Positions 56,233 through 64,000 of a stretch of DNA of 64,000 nt are shown here, one piece after another. Numbering within the stretch: position 1 is the stretch's first letter; every line of letters starts with the position of its first letter. The notes under the pieces are model-generated. The model searched no databases. It was not told the origin of the DNA and saw only the letters and a list, made by a program, of their open reading frames with translations. Source of the stretch: Sphingobacteriales bacterium 39-19 (GTDB lineage: Bacteria > Bacteroidota > Bacteroidia > Chitinophagales > Chitinophagaceae). Made by a program: the position numbers and the translations under genes. Where the stretch lies: NCBI GenBank assembly GCA_001898465.1, contig MKTX01000004.1:62001-126000 (forward strand), read 5' to 3'.

Positions 56233-56306
56233 CATACATTTATTTTTACCATGCAAACCCTCTTTATTAGCATAGTTATTGTAAGTATGCATACAAATAA
56301 AACAGT

Positions 56307-57164
56307 ATGAAATATATAATCCTGGTTTTAGGCAGCCTCTTCATCATAAGTTCATGTAGCAAACCAGTTGATCCAGTACTGCCTGCTGAAACAGCATCTA
56401 CCCTGCTCAATGTGAATTATGGGAATGATGCTTTGCAAAATTTTGATATTTACCTGCCCGCAAACCGAACCACGGCAACAACCCGGCTTATCATTTTAAT
56501 ACATGGAGGCGGCTGGAATGAAGGTGATAAAACTGATTTTAACCCCTTTATTGATACGCTAAAAAACAGGTTCCCGGGCTGGGCATTTGCCAACATAAAT
56601 TACAGGCTGGCCACTTTCCCGGGCATTCATATTTTTCCAACACAGGAAAATGATGTAAAATCATGTTTAGAATATATATACAGCAAAAGAAATGAATATG
56701 CGATATCCGGTAAATGGGTTTTACTGGGAGCCAGTGCCGGCGGACATTTATCTTTATTACAGGGATATAAATACAATGTACCCTTAAAACCAAAAGCTAT
56801 TGTGAATTTTTTTGGCCCTTCGGATATGGCAGATCTATATAATCACCCCGCATCTTCTTTTGTAGATACCAGTTTGATACGGCAATTAATGAGTGGCACC
56901 CCCCTAACCAATCCCTTGCTATACCAACAAAGCAGCCCGCTTCATTTTGTGAATGCACAATCGCCTGCCACCCTTACCCTGCAAGGCGGTGCAGATCCCC
57001 TGGTACCCGCTTATCAGCAGGAAACTTTACATAATGCATTAAATAGTTTTCATGTAACGAACCAGCTAAAAATTTACCCGGGAGAATCTCATGGCTGGGT
57101 AGGCACAAATCTTGTAAATTCGTTTGATCTTATTCAACAGTTTTTAAATCAATATGTGCCATAA
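56307..57164 (+). CDS. Lipoprotein alpha/beta hydrolase (esterase-like)
   Basis: The protein has 285 aa. The lipobox is IISSC (Cys at about residue 17). The hydrolase fold shows the oxyanion motif ILIHGGGWNEGD, the nucleophile Ser in LLGASAGGHLSLL (GxSxG variant GASAG), an acid in TLQGGADPLVPAYQQ and His in YPGESHGWVG. This is the carboxylesterase/BD-FAE type; the substrate is unknown. It overlaps the next gene by 11 bases (ATG inside its last codons), so the two are translationally coupled. Confidence 0.88.
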   Translation: MKYIILVLGSLFIISSCSKPVDPVLPAETASTLLNVNYGNDALQNFDIYLPANRTTATTRLIILIHGGGWNEGDKTDFNPFIDTLKNRFPGWAFANINYRLATFPGIHIFPTQENDVKSCLEYIYSKRNEYAISGKWVLLGASAGGHLSLLQGYKYNVPLKPKAIVNFFGPSDMADLYNHPASSFVDTSLIRQLMSGTPLTNPLLYQQSSPLHFVNAQSPATLTLQGGADPLVPAYQQETLHNALNSFHVTNQLKIYPGESHGWVGTNLVNSFDLIQQFLNQYVP

Positions 57165-58425
57165 GCAAATTTTCAATAGCATACTTGCCTGCTGTTTTTT
57201 ACCCATTAGCTTATGGGCGCAACCAGCACAACCTGCTTTACCGGTTTTCAATGGCGCTTTATCTGCCCGGCGTGTTAATTTTTTTAATCGTACGGTAAAT
57301 GAAACCATACTGGCTCATCTTAATAGTACATTAAATAATGATAATGAAGAGAAATGGATTTCAGCATTTGCAGCCATCAATTTATTACAATATAAAACAG
57401 AATTTACCCGTCATAAAATAGATTCAGTTGCCCATCACTTAACAGGCCGCAGTACTGAATTTAAAAAAGCATTTTTAGAACTCATCAATAGTGATTATCC
57501 CGGTAAATATATTCAACAGGTAAAGGCTATTTTAAAGGACAGTTTACGGGATGCTGCCTTGCTGGGTATGGCTGCACATTATATCCTGCAATCGGGCAAT
57601 AGCCAGGATATTCCTTTTGTAAAATTTGTTTTGCAGGATGCCTTGATTGATTGGCCAGGCAATATCATCCTCACAGAAATGCTGTACCGGGCAGATCATT
57701 GGCATCAGCCCGAAACCCTTCCCAACCCGGCTGGCTTTTTTTCAGCTCAGTATTTACCAGGCCAAATTTTGGTCATCAGCCTGCAACGGCATAACCGGAA
57801 TTATGCAGGGATTGCTATAGTGAGGCGGGCAGATGGAAGTTTTGTAAGAAACCCGGATTCCAGTCTCTTTTATGTGGGCCAACTAGCCCGCAGTGCAAGC
57901 AATATGCCCCCGGTAATTAGTTTGGGCAATACCCCACAAGGTATTTTCCGAATGGATGGGTTTGATGTTTCAAAAGGATATTTTATAGGCCCCACACCCA
58001 ATATTCAATTAACGATGCCCTTTGAATATAAAGCCTCCCATTTTTTTAACAACCCCAAAGATTCTACCTGGAGCATCGCAAAATACGAAACGCTGTTGCC
58101 AAAAAATTTTGCTGGCTACCGGCCCATGTATGAATCTTACTACGCCGGCATGGCCGGAAGAAACGAAATTATCGCACATGGTACAACCATCAATCCCTTG
58201 TATTATAAGGATGAACCTTATTATCCCTTTACGCCCACAGCGGGCTGCTTAGCCACAGAAGAATGGTGGGCCGAAACGAATGGTATGCTTATTAAAAGCG
58301 GGCAGTTAAAACTGGTAAATGCCATTAAAGAAGCGGGCGGCCCCCATGGTTATTTTATTGTATTGAATTTAGATGATAAGAATGCCCCGGTAACCCCGGC
58401 CGATATTGAGCAGTATATTAAATAA
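57154..58425 (+). CDS. Secreted protein with L,D-transpeptidase-like C-terminal domain
   Basis: The protein has 423 aa. A signal peptide is at about residues 5-22 (SLWAQ), and an alpha-helical region covers about 40-190. The C-terminal 220 residues resemble a YkuD-type domain: VISLGNTPQGIFRMDG (about 254-269, like the TPxGxF strand), then IIAHGTTINP with His342, then PFTPTAGCLATEE with Cys365. In L,D-transpeptidases the His and Cys do peptidoglycan cross-linking. The usual S-H-G-C-I-R-M form is altered to T-A-G-C-L-A, so the call is uncertain. It overlaps the lipoprotein esterase gene upstream and converges with the MBL gene by 8 bases. Confidence 0.6.
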   Translation: MCHKQIFNSILACCFLPISLWAQPAQPALPVFNGALSARRVNFFNRTVNETILAHLNSTLNNDNEEKWISAFAAINLLQYKTEFTRHKIDSVAHHLTGRSTEFKKAFLELINSDYPGKYIQQVKAILKDSLRDAALLGMAAHYILQSGNSQDIPFVKFVLQDALIDWPGNIILTEMLYRADHWHQPETLPNPAGFFSAQYLPGQILVISLQRHNRNYAGIAIVRRADGSFVRNPDSSLFYVGQLARSASNMPPVISLGNTPQGIFRMDGFDVSKGYFIGPTPNIQLTMPFEYKASHFFNNPKDSTWSIAKYETLLPKNFAGYRPMYESYYAGMAGRNEIIAHGTTINPLYYKDEPYYPFTPTAGCLATEEWWAETNGMLIKSGQLKLVNAIKEAGGPHGYFIVLNLDDKNAPVTPADIEQYIK

Positions 58426-59068
58426 GGGAAGCTCCTGCAAAAGGATTTTCTGCTTTTTCTTCTCCAATAGTAGTTACCGGCCCATGCCCGCTATATACAA
58501 CCGTATCATTGGGCAATGCAAATAATTTTGTACGGATATTCGTTATCAATTGATGATGATCTCCGCCGGGCAGGTCGGTGCGGCCAATACTGCGATGAAA
58601 TAAAGTATCGCCGGCAATTAAAAATGATTGCGCTGCATAATACAGGCAAAGGTGACCGGGGCTGTGGCCGGGAACAAATAAAGTTTCTAAAACCACATCG
58701 CCCAGGGGTACCGTTTCTCCCTCATTTATGAATTGTACCGGGCCGGTATAATTATCAAAAGGAACGCCATACATGAATCCGGCAGCCGGGGCAAAATCCA
58801 TTACTGATTTTTCAAGTGCATGAAAATGGGGTATTAGATGATAGGTTTCGGCTACATATTTATTACCAAAAATATGATCCAGGTGACAATGGGTATTAAG
58901 CAGCATTTGGGGTTTTAATTCCATCTCTTTAATAAATGCGCTTAATTTTTCTTTTTCTTCAGTATCATAACAGCCGGGGTCAATGATCAGTGCATTTTTT
59001 GCATCATCATAAATGATATATGTATTTTCTGCAAATGGGCTAAAAACAAAGGATTTTATGTGTAACAT
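58418..59068 (-). CDS. MBL-fold metallohydrolase, glyoxalase II-like
   Basis: The protein has 216 aa. The metal ligands are visible: NTHCHLDHIFGN (HxHxDH), His in VPGHSPGHLCLYY, Asp in LIAGDTLFH, and His in VVYSGHGPVTTIGEE. This fits the hydroxyacylglutathione hydrolase-like group of small MBL hydrolases, but glutathione is not usual in Bacteroidota, so a different thioester or metabolite is possible. It is a single gene. Confidence 0.9.
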   Translation of the reverse strand: MLHIKSFVFSPFAENTYIIYDDAKNALIIDPGCYDTEEKEKLSAFIKEMELKPQMLLNTHCHLDHIFGNKYVAETYHLIPHFHALEKSVMDFAPAAGFMYGVPFDNYTGPVQFINEGETVPLGDVVLETLFVPGHSPGHLCLYYAAQSFLIAGDTLFHRSIGRTDLPGGDHHQLITNIRTKLFALPNDTVVYSGHGPVTTIGEEKAENPFAGASLI

Positions 59069-59141
59069 TTGTTAAAATGAATTTGATTTTAAGTATTTGT
59101 ACGAATAAGTTAATTTTAGTGTTCAATTCTAATGTAACAGT

Positions 59142-62100
59142 ATGGCAAAGGTCTGCAGAATAATCTTTATAACATTCATTATTTCGGGAATTTCATTATC
59201 TCTTAACGCACAAGTAAGTTCCGTAACATTTGGTAAAAACCGTTTACAATTCAAAAAAATGAAATGGCAATTTTACCAATCTGATAATTTCAATGTATAT
59301 TTTTACGATGGCGGACAGGAACTGGCAAAATATGCTTTGCAATTAGCCGAGCAGGAACTACCCCAAATAGAATCCGCTACCGAATACAGTTTACAACGCC
59401 GTGCCAATATCCTGGTATATAATAACTACGATGATATGCGCCAAACCAATGTAGGTTTGGATAACAGTGTACTTACTGAAGGCGGTGTAACCCGGCTGGT
59501 AAACAATAAAATGGTAATTTATTTTGATGCTGACCATGCGAATATGAAAAAACAAATACGGCAGGGCATTGCCGATATTATTACCAAAAATGTATTATTT
59601 GGCGACGACCTGGGTGAAGTAGCCGGCAACCAAACCCTGCTCGATTTACCCGAATGGCTTACTGACGGATACGTGGCATATATTGGTGAGAACTGGAGTA
59701 CTGATTTAGATGATGACTTGCGCAGCGAGATATTAAGCGGGAATTACAATAGTTTTAAAAGCCTTTCTTTTCATCGCCCCCTTTTAGCAGGCCATGCTTT
59801 TTGGTATTATATTGAAGAAAAATACAAGAAAGAAAATGTTACTTATTTTTTATACCTGGCACGCACTTATAAAAATTTAAATAAAGCCAGCCAGCAAATC
59901 ACCAAGAAAAAATTCAGCGATGTACTTAAAGATTTTATGGAGTACAACGAAGATAAATACTACAAAGATATCAGCCGCCGCAAAGCATATCCCAAAGGGA
60001 ATTATATAGAAGGGTTCGACATTAGTAAAAGATTAAATTATTACCGCTTTAATGTAAACCCCAATAAAAGAAGTAATGCTTATGTGGTTACCCAATTTAA
60101 AAAAGGCATTGTACGGGTAATCCTTTATGATGATTTTGAATTTAAGACCTTACTAAAATACGGTATTCGTACTTATGAAAACAGCATGAATCCTAATTAC
60201 CCCATGATGGCCTGGGATCCCAAGGGAACAAGGGTGGCCGTATTATACAGTAAAGAAGGCCGCTTAAAATTATTTGTTTATGATTTGGTAACCCGTATTA
60301 AAAACCCGGTGCTGGATCTTACTGACCAGTTCGACCAGGTACAGGACATTAAGTATATGATCAATAGCGGCACTTTACTTTTATCTGCCGTTAAAAATGG
60401 CCATACCGATATTTATGCTTTAAACCTGCAAAATGAAAAATCGAGGAAGATTACTGACGATGTATATGATGATATAGATCCCACTTTTGTTTCATTTCCG
60501 CACAAAACCGGTATTCTATTCAGCAGTAACCGCCCAGGGGCTACTACAAAGGGTGGAGATACTTCTCTGCCCAGCAACAACCGTTACAATATTTTTTTAG
60601 TAACCGATTTCGGAGATAAGCCCGAGCTGAACCAAATTACACAGCTCTCTAATTTAAAATATGGTAATGCCCGCTACCCTACTCCTTATAACAGCAGCCA
60701 CTTTACTTTTGTAAGCGATGAAAACGGTATTGCGAACCGTTATGCCGGGTTCTTTACCAGTACCAAACTGGGGTTAGACACCCTGGTGCTTATTGGTGAT
60801 GATATTTTAAGAAACCCATCAGCAGCAGAAGTAGACAGTACTTTAAAAGTGTATAAAAAAACAGATGTAGATTCAATTGCTGTGGTTTCTATTTCAGCAG
60901 ATTCTGCTTATACATTCCCGCTCTCTAACTATCCCAGCAACCTGGCCGAAAGCCGTATAGCCGGGGAGAATAACCAGGTGAGTGAAGTTACCCGCCAGAG
61001 TGATGAAAAAACTTTGTACAAATTAAAAATAGATGAGAACACGCTGCAACGCAGAAATATTTCGGCACCTCCTACTGAGTACGCAAAAAAAAGAATGAAG
61101 GAAAGTATGCTTACCGAAATGAAGCCCGCCATTTTACCGGCTGGGCAAGATGAGCCATCTTTGCCCGCCGATAGCTCATCTAAAAAACAAGAAACCACTT
61201 TTCAAACTGAATTTGAAACAGAAGAAAATGACAGTACCCGGTTACAAACAAACCCGGCGCCATCCCAACCCCTTGCCCTACTGCCCCCGCAAGCAGCCGA
61301 AAACCCATTATCCAAAGCCAAATTATTCAGGTATAAACCCCTTAAATTTTCTGCCGACTTTGGGTCTGCAGCCTTTAACAGCAATGTATTGGTAAACCGC
61401 TACCAGCCTTATATGTATGGTTCCGGCCCCATTATGCTCAATAGTGGCACCGTATTGAACGGGCTCATTAAACTGGGTACGGCCGACCTTATGGAAGACA
61501 TTCGTATAAATGGCGCATTTAAAATTGGTACGAATTTAAAAGACAATGAATGGTTTTTAAATTTTCAAAATTTAAAAAAGAGAATTGATTGGGGGCTTAC
61601 TTATTACCGCAATGCACAATCCATTGATTATCCTGATACGGTTACATTTACTTACCTGCCCGTAAGAAATATTACCAACCTGTACCAGGGCAATATCTCC
61701 TATCCCTTTGACGAAGCCCGTAGCATTCGCTTCAGTACCGGCATAAGGGTAGAAAAACAAGCCTTTAAAGTGATTGATGAGTACACCCTGGGGCGCCCGG
61801 ATCAGCGGCAGTTTTATTCAATCTCCAGGCTTGAATATATTTATGACAACAGCCTGAACCCGTCTATGAATATTTGGAACGGGTTGCGCTATAAAATTTA
61901 TGGTGAATACAACAGGCAGTTGAATAAAAATACTTTTACAGAAGGCGCTTCTACCTTTAACGTGGGTTTTGATGCCCGTTATTATTATCCTATTTTCCGT
62001 GACTTTATTTGGGCTGGCCGTGCCGCCGGTGATTTTAGCTGGGGTAAACAAAAATTCATTTATTACCTGGGCGGGGTAGATGGATGGCTCATGTTTGGCA

Positions 62101-62594
62101 ACAATCAAAAGAGTGATGGCAGTTACCGGTATTTTAATGAATCGGTAAGGCCGGCCAATGATAATAGTTACAGCTTTCAAAGCCTGGCTGTAAATATGCG
62201 TGGCTTCCTGCAAAACGTTGCCAACGGAAATAATGCGTTGGTGATAAACAGTGAATTGAGATTACCTGTTTTTTCTACATTCTTCGATAAAATACCCAAC
62301 AATTCATTCCTCCGCAACTTCCAGCTTACCCAGTTTATTGACCTGGGAACTGCCTGGAATGGCGCTTACAATGGTATTAAAAGGCCCGAAATTGTGTATG
62401 GAAACATCAATGATCCCAATACTGTATTGGTAAAAGCAAAAGCCGGTGGTATTGGACCCTTTGCAGGCGGTTATGGATTTGGCGCACGCAGCACCCTGCT
62501 GGGCTATTTCATAAAGTTTGATGCGGGCTGGCCCATGTCAGGATTCTTTAACAGCAAACCCATATTATATTTAGCGCTTGGGTTTGATTTTTAA
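59142..62594 (+). CDS. Large outer-membrane protein: peptidase-like domain, TolB-like propeller, C-terminal barrel
   Basis: The protein has 1150 aa with a signal peptide (IIFITFIISGISLSLNAQ). Residues about 30-290 resemble peptidase MA/gluzincin relatives (LLDLPEWLTDGYVAYIGENW), but the HExxH site is absent (QIRQGIADII at that place). Residues about 300-560 hold PD40/WD-like propeller repeats (MMAWDPKGTRVAVLYSKEG, KTGILFSSNRPG, HFTFVSDENGIANRYAG). A low-complexity linker at 600-730 comes next. Residues 740-1150 are aromatic-rich alternating strands ending YLALGFDF, a typical outer-membrane barrel end with a terminal Phe. The role is unknown; in related genomes it is often labelled TolB. Confidence 0.75.
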   Translation: MAKVCRIIFITFIISGISLSLNAQVSSVTFGKNRLQFKKMKWQFYQSDNFNVYFYDGGQELAKYALQLAEQELPQIESATEYSLQRRANILVYNNYDDMRQTNVGLDNSVLTEGGVTRLVNNKMVIYFDADHANMKKQIRQGIADIITKNVLFGDDLGEVAGNQTLLDLPEWLTDGYVAYIGENWSTDLDDDLRSEILSGNYNSFKSLSFHRPLLAGHAFWYYIEEKYKKENVTYFLYLARTYKNLNKASQQITKKKFSDVLKDFMEYNEDKYYKDISRRKAYPKGNYIEGFDISKRLNYYRFNVNPNKRSNAYVVTQFKKGIVRVILYDDFEFKTLLKYGIRTYENSMNPNYPMMAWDPKGTRVAVLYSKEGRLKLFVYDLVTRIKNPVLDLTDQFDQVQDIKYMINSGTLLLSAVKNGHTDIYALNLQNEKSRKITDDVYDDIDPTFVSFPHKTGILFSSNRPGATTKGGDTSLPSNNRYNIFLVTDFGDKPELNQITQLSNLKYGNARYPTPYNSSHFTFVSDENGIANRYAGFFTSTKLGLDTLVLIGDDILRNPSAAEVDSTLKVYKKTDVDSIAVVSISADSAYTFPLSNYPSNLAESRIAGENNQVSEVTRQSDEKTLYKLKIDENTLQRRNISAPPTEYAKKRMKESMLTEMKPAILPAGQDEPSLPADSSSKKQETTFQTEFETEENDSTRLQTNPAPSQPLALLPPQAAENPLSKAKLFRYKPLKFSADFGSAAFNSNVLVNRYQPYMYGSGPIMLNSGTVLNGLIKLGTADLMEDIRINGAFKIGTNLKDNEWFLNFQNLKKRIDWGLTYYRNAQSIDYPDTVTFTYLPVRNITNLYQGNISYPFDEARSIRFSTGIRVEKQAFKVIDEYTLGRPDQRQFYSISRLEYIYDNSLNPSMNIWNGLRYKIYGEYNRQLNKNTFTEGASTFNVGFDARYYYPIFRDFIWAGRAAGDFSWGKQKFIYYLGGVDGWLMFGNNQKSDGSYRYFNESVRPANDNSYSFQSLAVNMRGFLQNVANGNNALVINSELRLPVFSTFFDKIPNNSFLRNFQLTQFIDLGTAWNGAYNGIKRPEIVYGNINDPNTVLVKAKAGGIGPFAGGYGFGARSTLLGYFIKFDAGWPMSGFFNSKPILYLALGFDF

Positions 62595-62633
62595 AACCCG
62601 GTAATCAAACATATATCATTAGAAAAATAAAAT

Positions 62634-62975
62634 ATGCCAGAAGAAATGAAACCTTGTCCAAAATGTAAATCACCTTATGGATATTCTTTAGGGAGTGAAA
62701 TTTATGCTTGTCCTGAATGTGGCAATGAATGGAATGTGAATGAAGAAACGGAAACAGATACTATAAAAGTACTTGATGCAAACGGGAATGAACTTCAGAA
62801 TGGCGACACGGTAATTACTATAAAAAACCTTCCTGTAAAAGGATCTCCTAAACCCATTAAAGCTGGCACCAAAGTAAAAAATATACGCCTCGCAGAAGGT
62901 GACCATAATATTGATTGCAAAATTGAAGGCTTTGGTTCCATGGCATTAAAATCTGAATTTGTAAAAAAGGCATAA
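62634..62975 (+). CDS. yjdM: YjdM (PhnA-like) zinc-ribbon protein
   Basis: The protein has 113 aa. A zinc ribbon at the start carries CPKC (residues 8-11) and CPEC (27-30), followed by the PhnA-type C-terminal SH3-like domain ([28 protein letters not shown], split across residues 43-70). The family was once linked to phosphonate use; its real function is unclear. It follows the 1150-aa gene after 39 bases. Confidence 0.93.
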   Translation: MPEEMKPCPKCKSPYGYSLGSEIYACPECGNEWNVNEETETDTIKVLDANGNELQNGDTVITIKNLPVKGSPKPIKAGTKVKNIRLAEGDHNIDCKIEGFGSMALKSEFVKKA

Positions 62976-63064
62976 GTACTTAAGCAAATTCCCCGTTCGC
63001 TTCTTCTCCCCATCATGCCCTTTGCCATTTTATTAGAAACGCTGTCTTTATTAAATCTTATAAA

Positions 63065-63586
63065 ATGAAATATTTAAAAATAATGATCCTGGCGCTGGGC
63101 TTGGCCGGTTGTAATACAAAAAAAGAGGCTACCCTGCATTTGCAAAAACAAGTTGACAGTTTAGAAAAGAAATTAGCAAACACTTATAAGCCGGGCTTTG
63201 GCGAGTTTATGAGCAGCATCCAGGTGCATCACAATAAACTATGGTTTGCCGGTTTACATCAAAATTGGGACCTGGCCGATTTTGAAATTCATGAGATCAT
63301 GGAAAACATTGACGATATTCAAAAATTCCAGAAAGAACGAAAGGAAAGCCAAATGATAGATATGATACGCCCTTCTTTAGATAGTGTAAATGCGGCCATT
63401 CGTAATAAAAACCAGGTGCAGTTTAACAGCAGCTACCATATACTTACCAATACCTGCAATAGCTGCCACCGGGCAACGGGCTTTGCTTTTAATATTGTGA
63501 AAACCCCGGAAACCGTACCTTTCAGCAACCAGGAATTTACATTGCATCACCCGGCTACAGGAACAAATTCATCCCGGCATGATTGA
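63065..63586 (+). CDS. Lipoprotein with single c-type heme motif
   Basis: The protein has 173 aa. The lipobox is GLAGC (Cys at about residue 16), a coiled helix is at 25-45, and two further helices follow (NWDLADFEIHEIMENIDDI). The heme-binding CxxCH is in TNTCNSCHRATGF near residues 131-135. An earlier conserved His/Trp segment (HHNKLWFAGLHQNWDLA) and four-helix character resemble cytochrome c prime-like proteins. It is probably a periplasm-facing monoheme electron carrier or sensor. Not found next to other cytochrome genes. Confidence 0.75.
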   Translation: MKYLKIMILALGLAGCNTKKEATLHLQKQVDSLEKKLANTYKPGFGEFMSSIQVHHNKLWFAGLHQNWDLADFEIHEIMENIDDIQKFQKERKESQMIDMIRPSLDSVNAAIRNKNQVQFNSSYHILTNTCNSCHRATGFAFNIVKTPETVPFSNQEFTLHHPATGTNSSRHD

Positions 63587-63593
63587 TTCTTTT

Positions 63594-63842
63594 TTAAGTA
63601 TGCGTAAGGGAAGCTGCCATACTATCTTCTACCTCAAAACGAAATTCCCTGAGTTGGTTGCAACTAAGATTTAATTCCACCTCTACCGTGGGCGGTACAT
63701 TATTTTTTTCAAGTAATTTAAGTTTATATTGATCAAACTCGATGCTCACTATTTCATAAATTTTGATAAAGCCTTCATCACTTTCCTTTAATTTAGAATG
63801 AAGGCTGATTTGTTTACTGCAATTGGTAAGCGGTATCCACAT
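63594..63842 (-). CDS. Small protein of unknown function
   Basis: I choose the ATG at 63842 (MWIPLTNCSKQISLHSKL, 82 aa); an earlier TTG at 63884 would give 96 aa. No signal peptide, membrane helix or known motif is seen. The composition is ordinary, with beta-strand-like KIYEIVSIEFDQYKLKLLEK. It is convergent with the heme lipoprotein gene, with 7 bases between them. It may be a real gene of unknown role. Confidence 0.55.
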   Translation of the reverse strand: MWIPLTNCSKQISLHSKLKESDEGFIKIYEIVSIEFDQYKLKLLEKNNVPPTVEVELNLSCNQLREFRFEVEDSMAASLTHT

Positions 63843-64000
63843 GGTTGTCGTATTAATATCCCGAAATAATTTTATATACCACAAGGTAAAGAATTATAAA
63901 ATACGAATGTAAAGGAATCATACCCTGATGGGGGGGTCTTTACCCGGCCGGGAATTTCAATACAAAAGAATTGTACAGCCGGTTTATTTTTTATGAGGAA

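Noticed and set aside
63900..64000. Possible gene start at the right edge
   Set aside because: Only about 100 bases remain, with a G-run and no convincing promoter or reading frame.

Overview
The window reads as chromosomal core genome of a Bacteroidota member, most likely family Chitinophagaceae. The evidence is a complex I operon of separate nuoA-G genes, two secreted proteins ending in type IX secretion (T9SS) sorting domains, typical Bacteroidota families (DUF4836, DUF4139/MuiA, large alpha-2-macroglobulin, long-tailed S16), and repeated TAnnTTTG -7 promoter boxes ahead of housekeeping genes. No rRNA, tRNA, CRISPR array, phage or insertion sequence was seen. The family placement is inference from gene content.

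Layout. Bases 1-6160 (minus strand) hold nuoA-B-C-[72-aa membrane protein]-D-E-[VOC protein]-F-G; nuoG runs off the left edge. Bases 6388-10192 (minus) hold a TonB-like protein, a small membrane protein, a PstS-like lipoprotein and a TPR protein. Bases 10303-15732 (plus) hold a low-molecular-weight phosphatase, hisS, a DUF4836 lipoprotein and an ABC ATPase/permease pair. Bases 15755-16738 contain the remains of a PIN-toxin/HTH-antitoxin operon with several stop codons and a frameshift. Bases 16821-27817 carry a thiolase, rlmN, a Spy-like protein, two pseudouridine synthases, an S10 peptidase, tag, dinB, rimM, rpsP and ffh. Bases 28143-34611 carry sucA, a lipoate ligase, ppk1 and rpsT. Bases 34723-45105 carry T9SS cargo proteins, an M14 peptidase, rpsF-rpsR-rplI, an RRM protein, a DUF4139 protein with a TonB-plug-like insertion, and sucD. 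Bases 45333-63884 carry an alpha-2-macroglobulin, a SAM-I riboswitch ahead of a cystathionine gamma-synthase-like gene and homoserine dehydrogenase, aspS, a lipoprotein esterase, an L,D-transpeptidase-like protein, an MBL hydrolase, a 1150-aa propeller/barrel protein, yjdM, a c-heme lipoprotein and a small unknown gene.

How the genes work together. SucA (with lipoate supplied by LplA) and SucD belong to the TCA cycle, which feeds NADH to the complex I encoded at the left. The SAM riboswitch links methionine/homoserine synthesis to SAM supply. Translation genes (hisS, aspS, rlmN, rluB-like, rimM, rpsP, rpsT, rpsF/R, rplI, ffh) are spread through the window in short operons, many closed by clear hairpin terminators.

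I did not find a clear new defence or mobile system. The best leads are the plug-like insertion in the DUF4139 protein, the L,D-transpeptidase-like protein, the pseudo-peptidase/propeller/barrel protein, the decayed toxin-antitoxin operon, two extra genes inside the nuo operon, and two promoters placed so close to the start codon that the transcripts may be leaderless.
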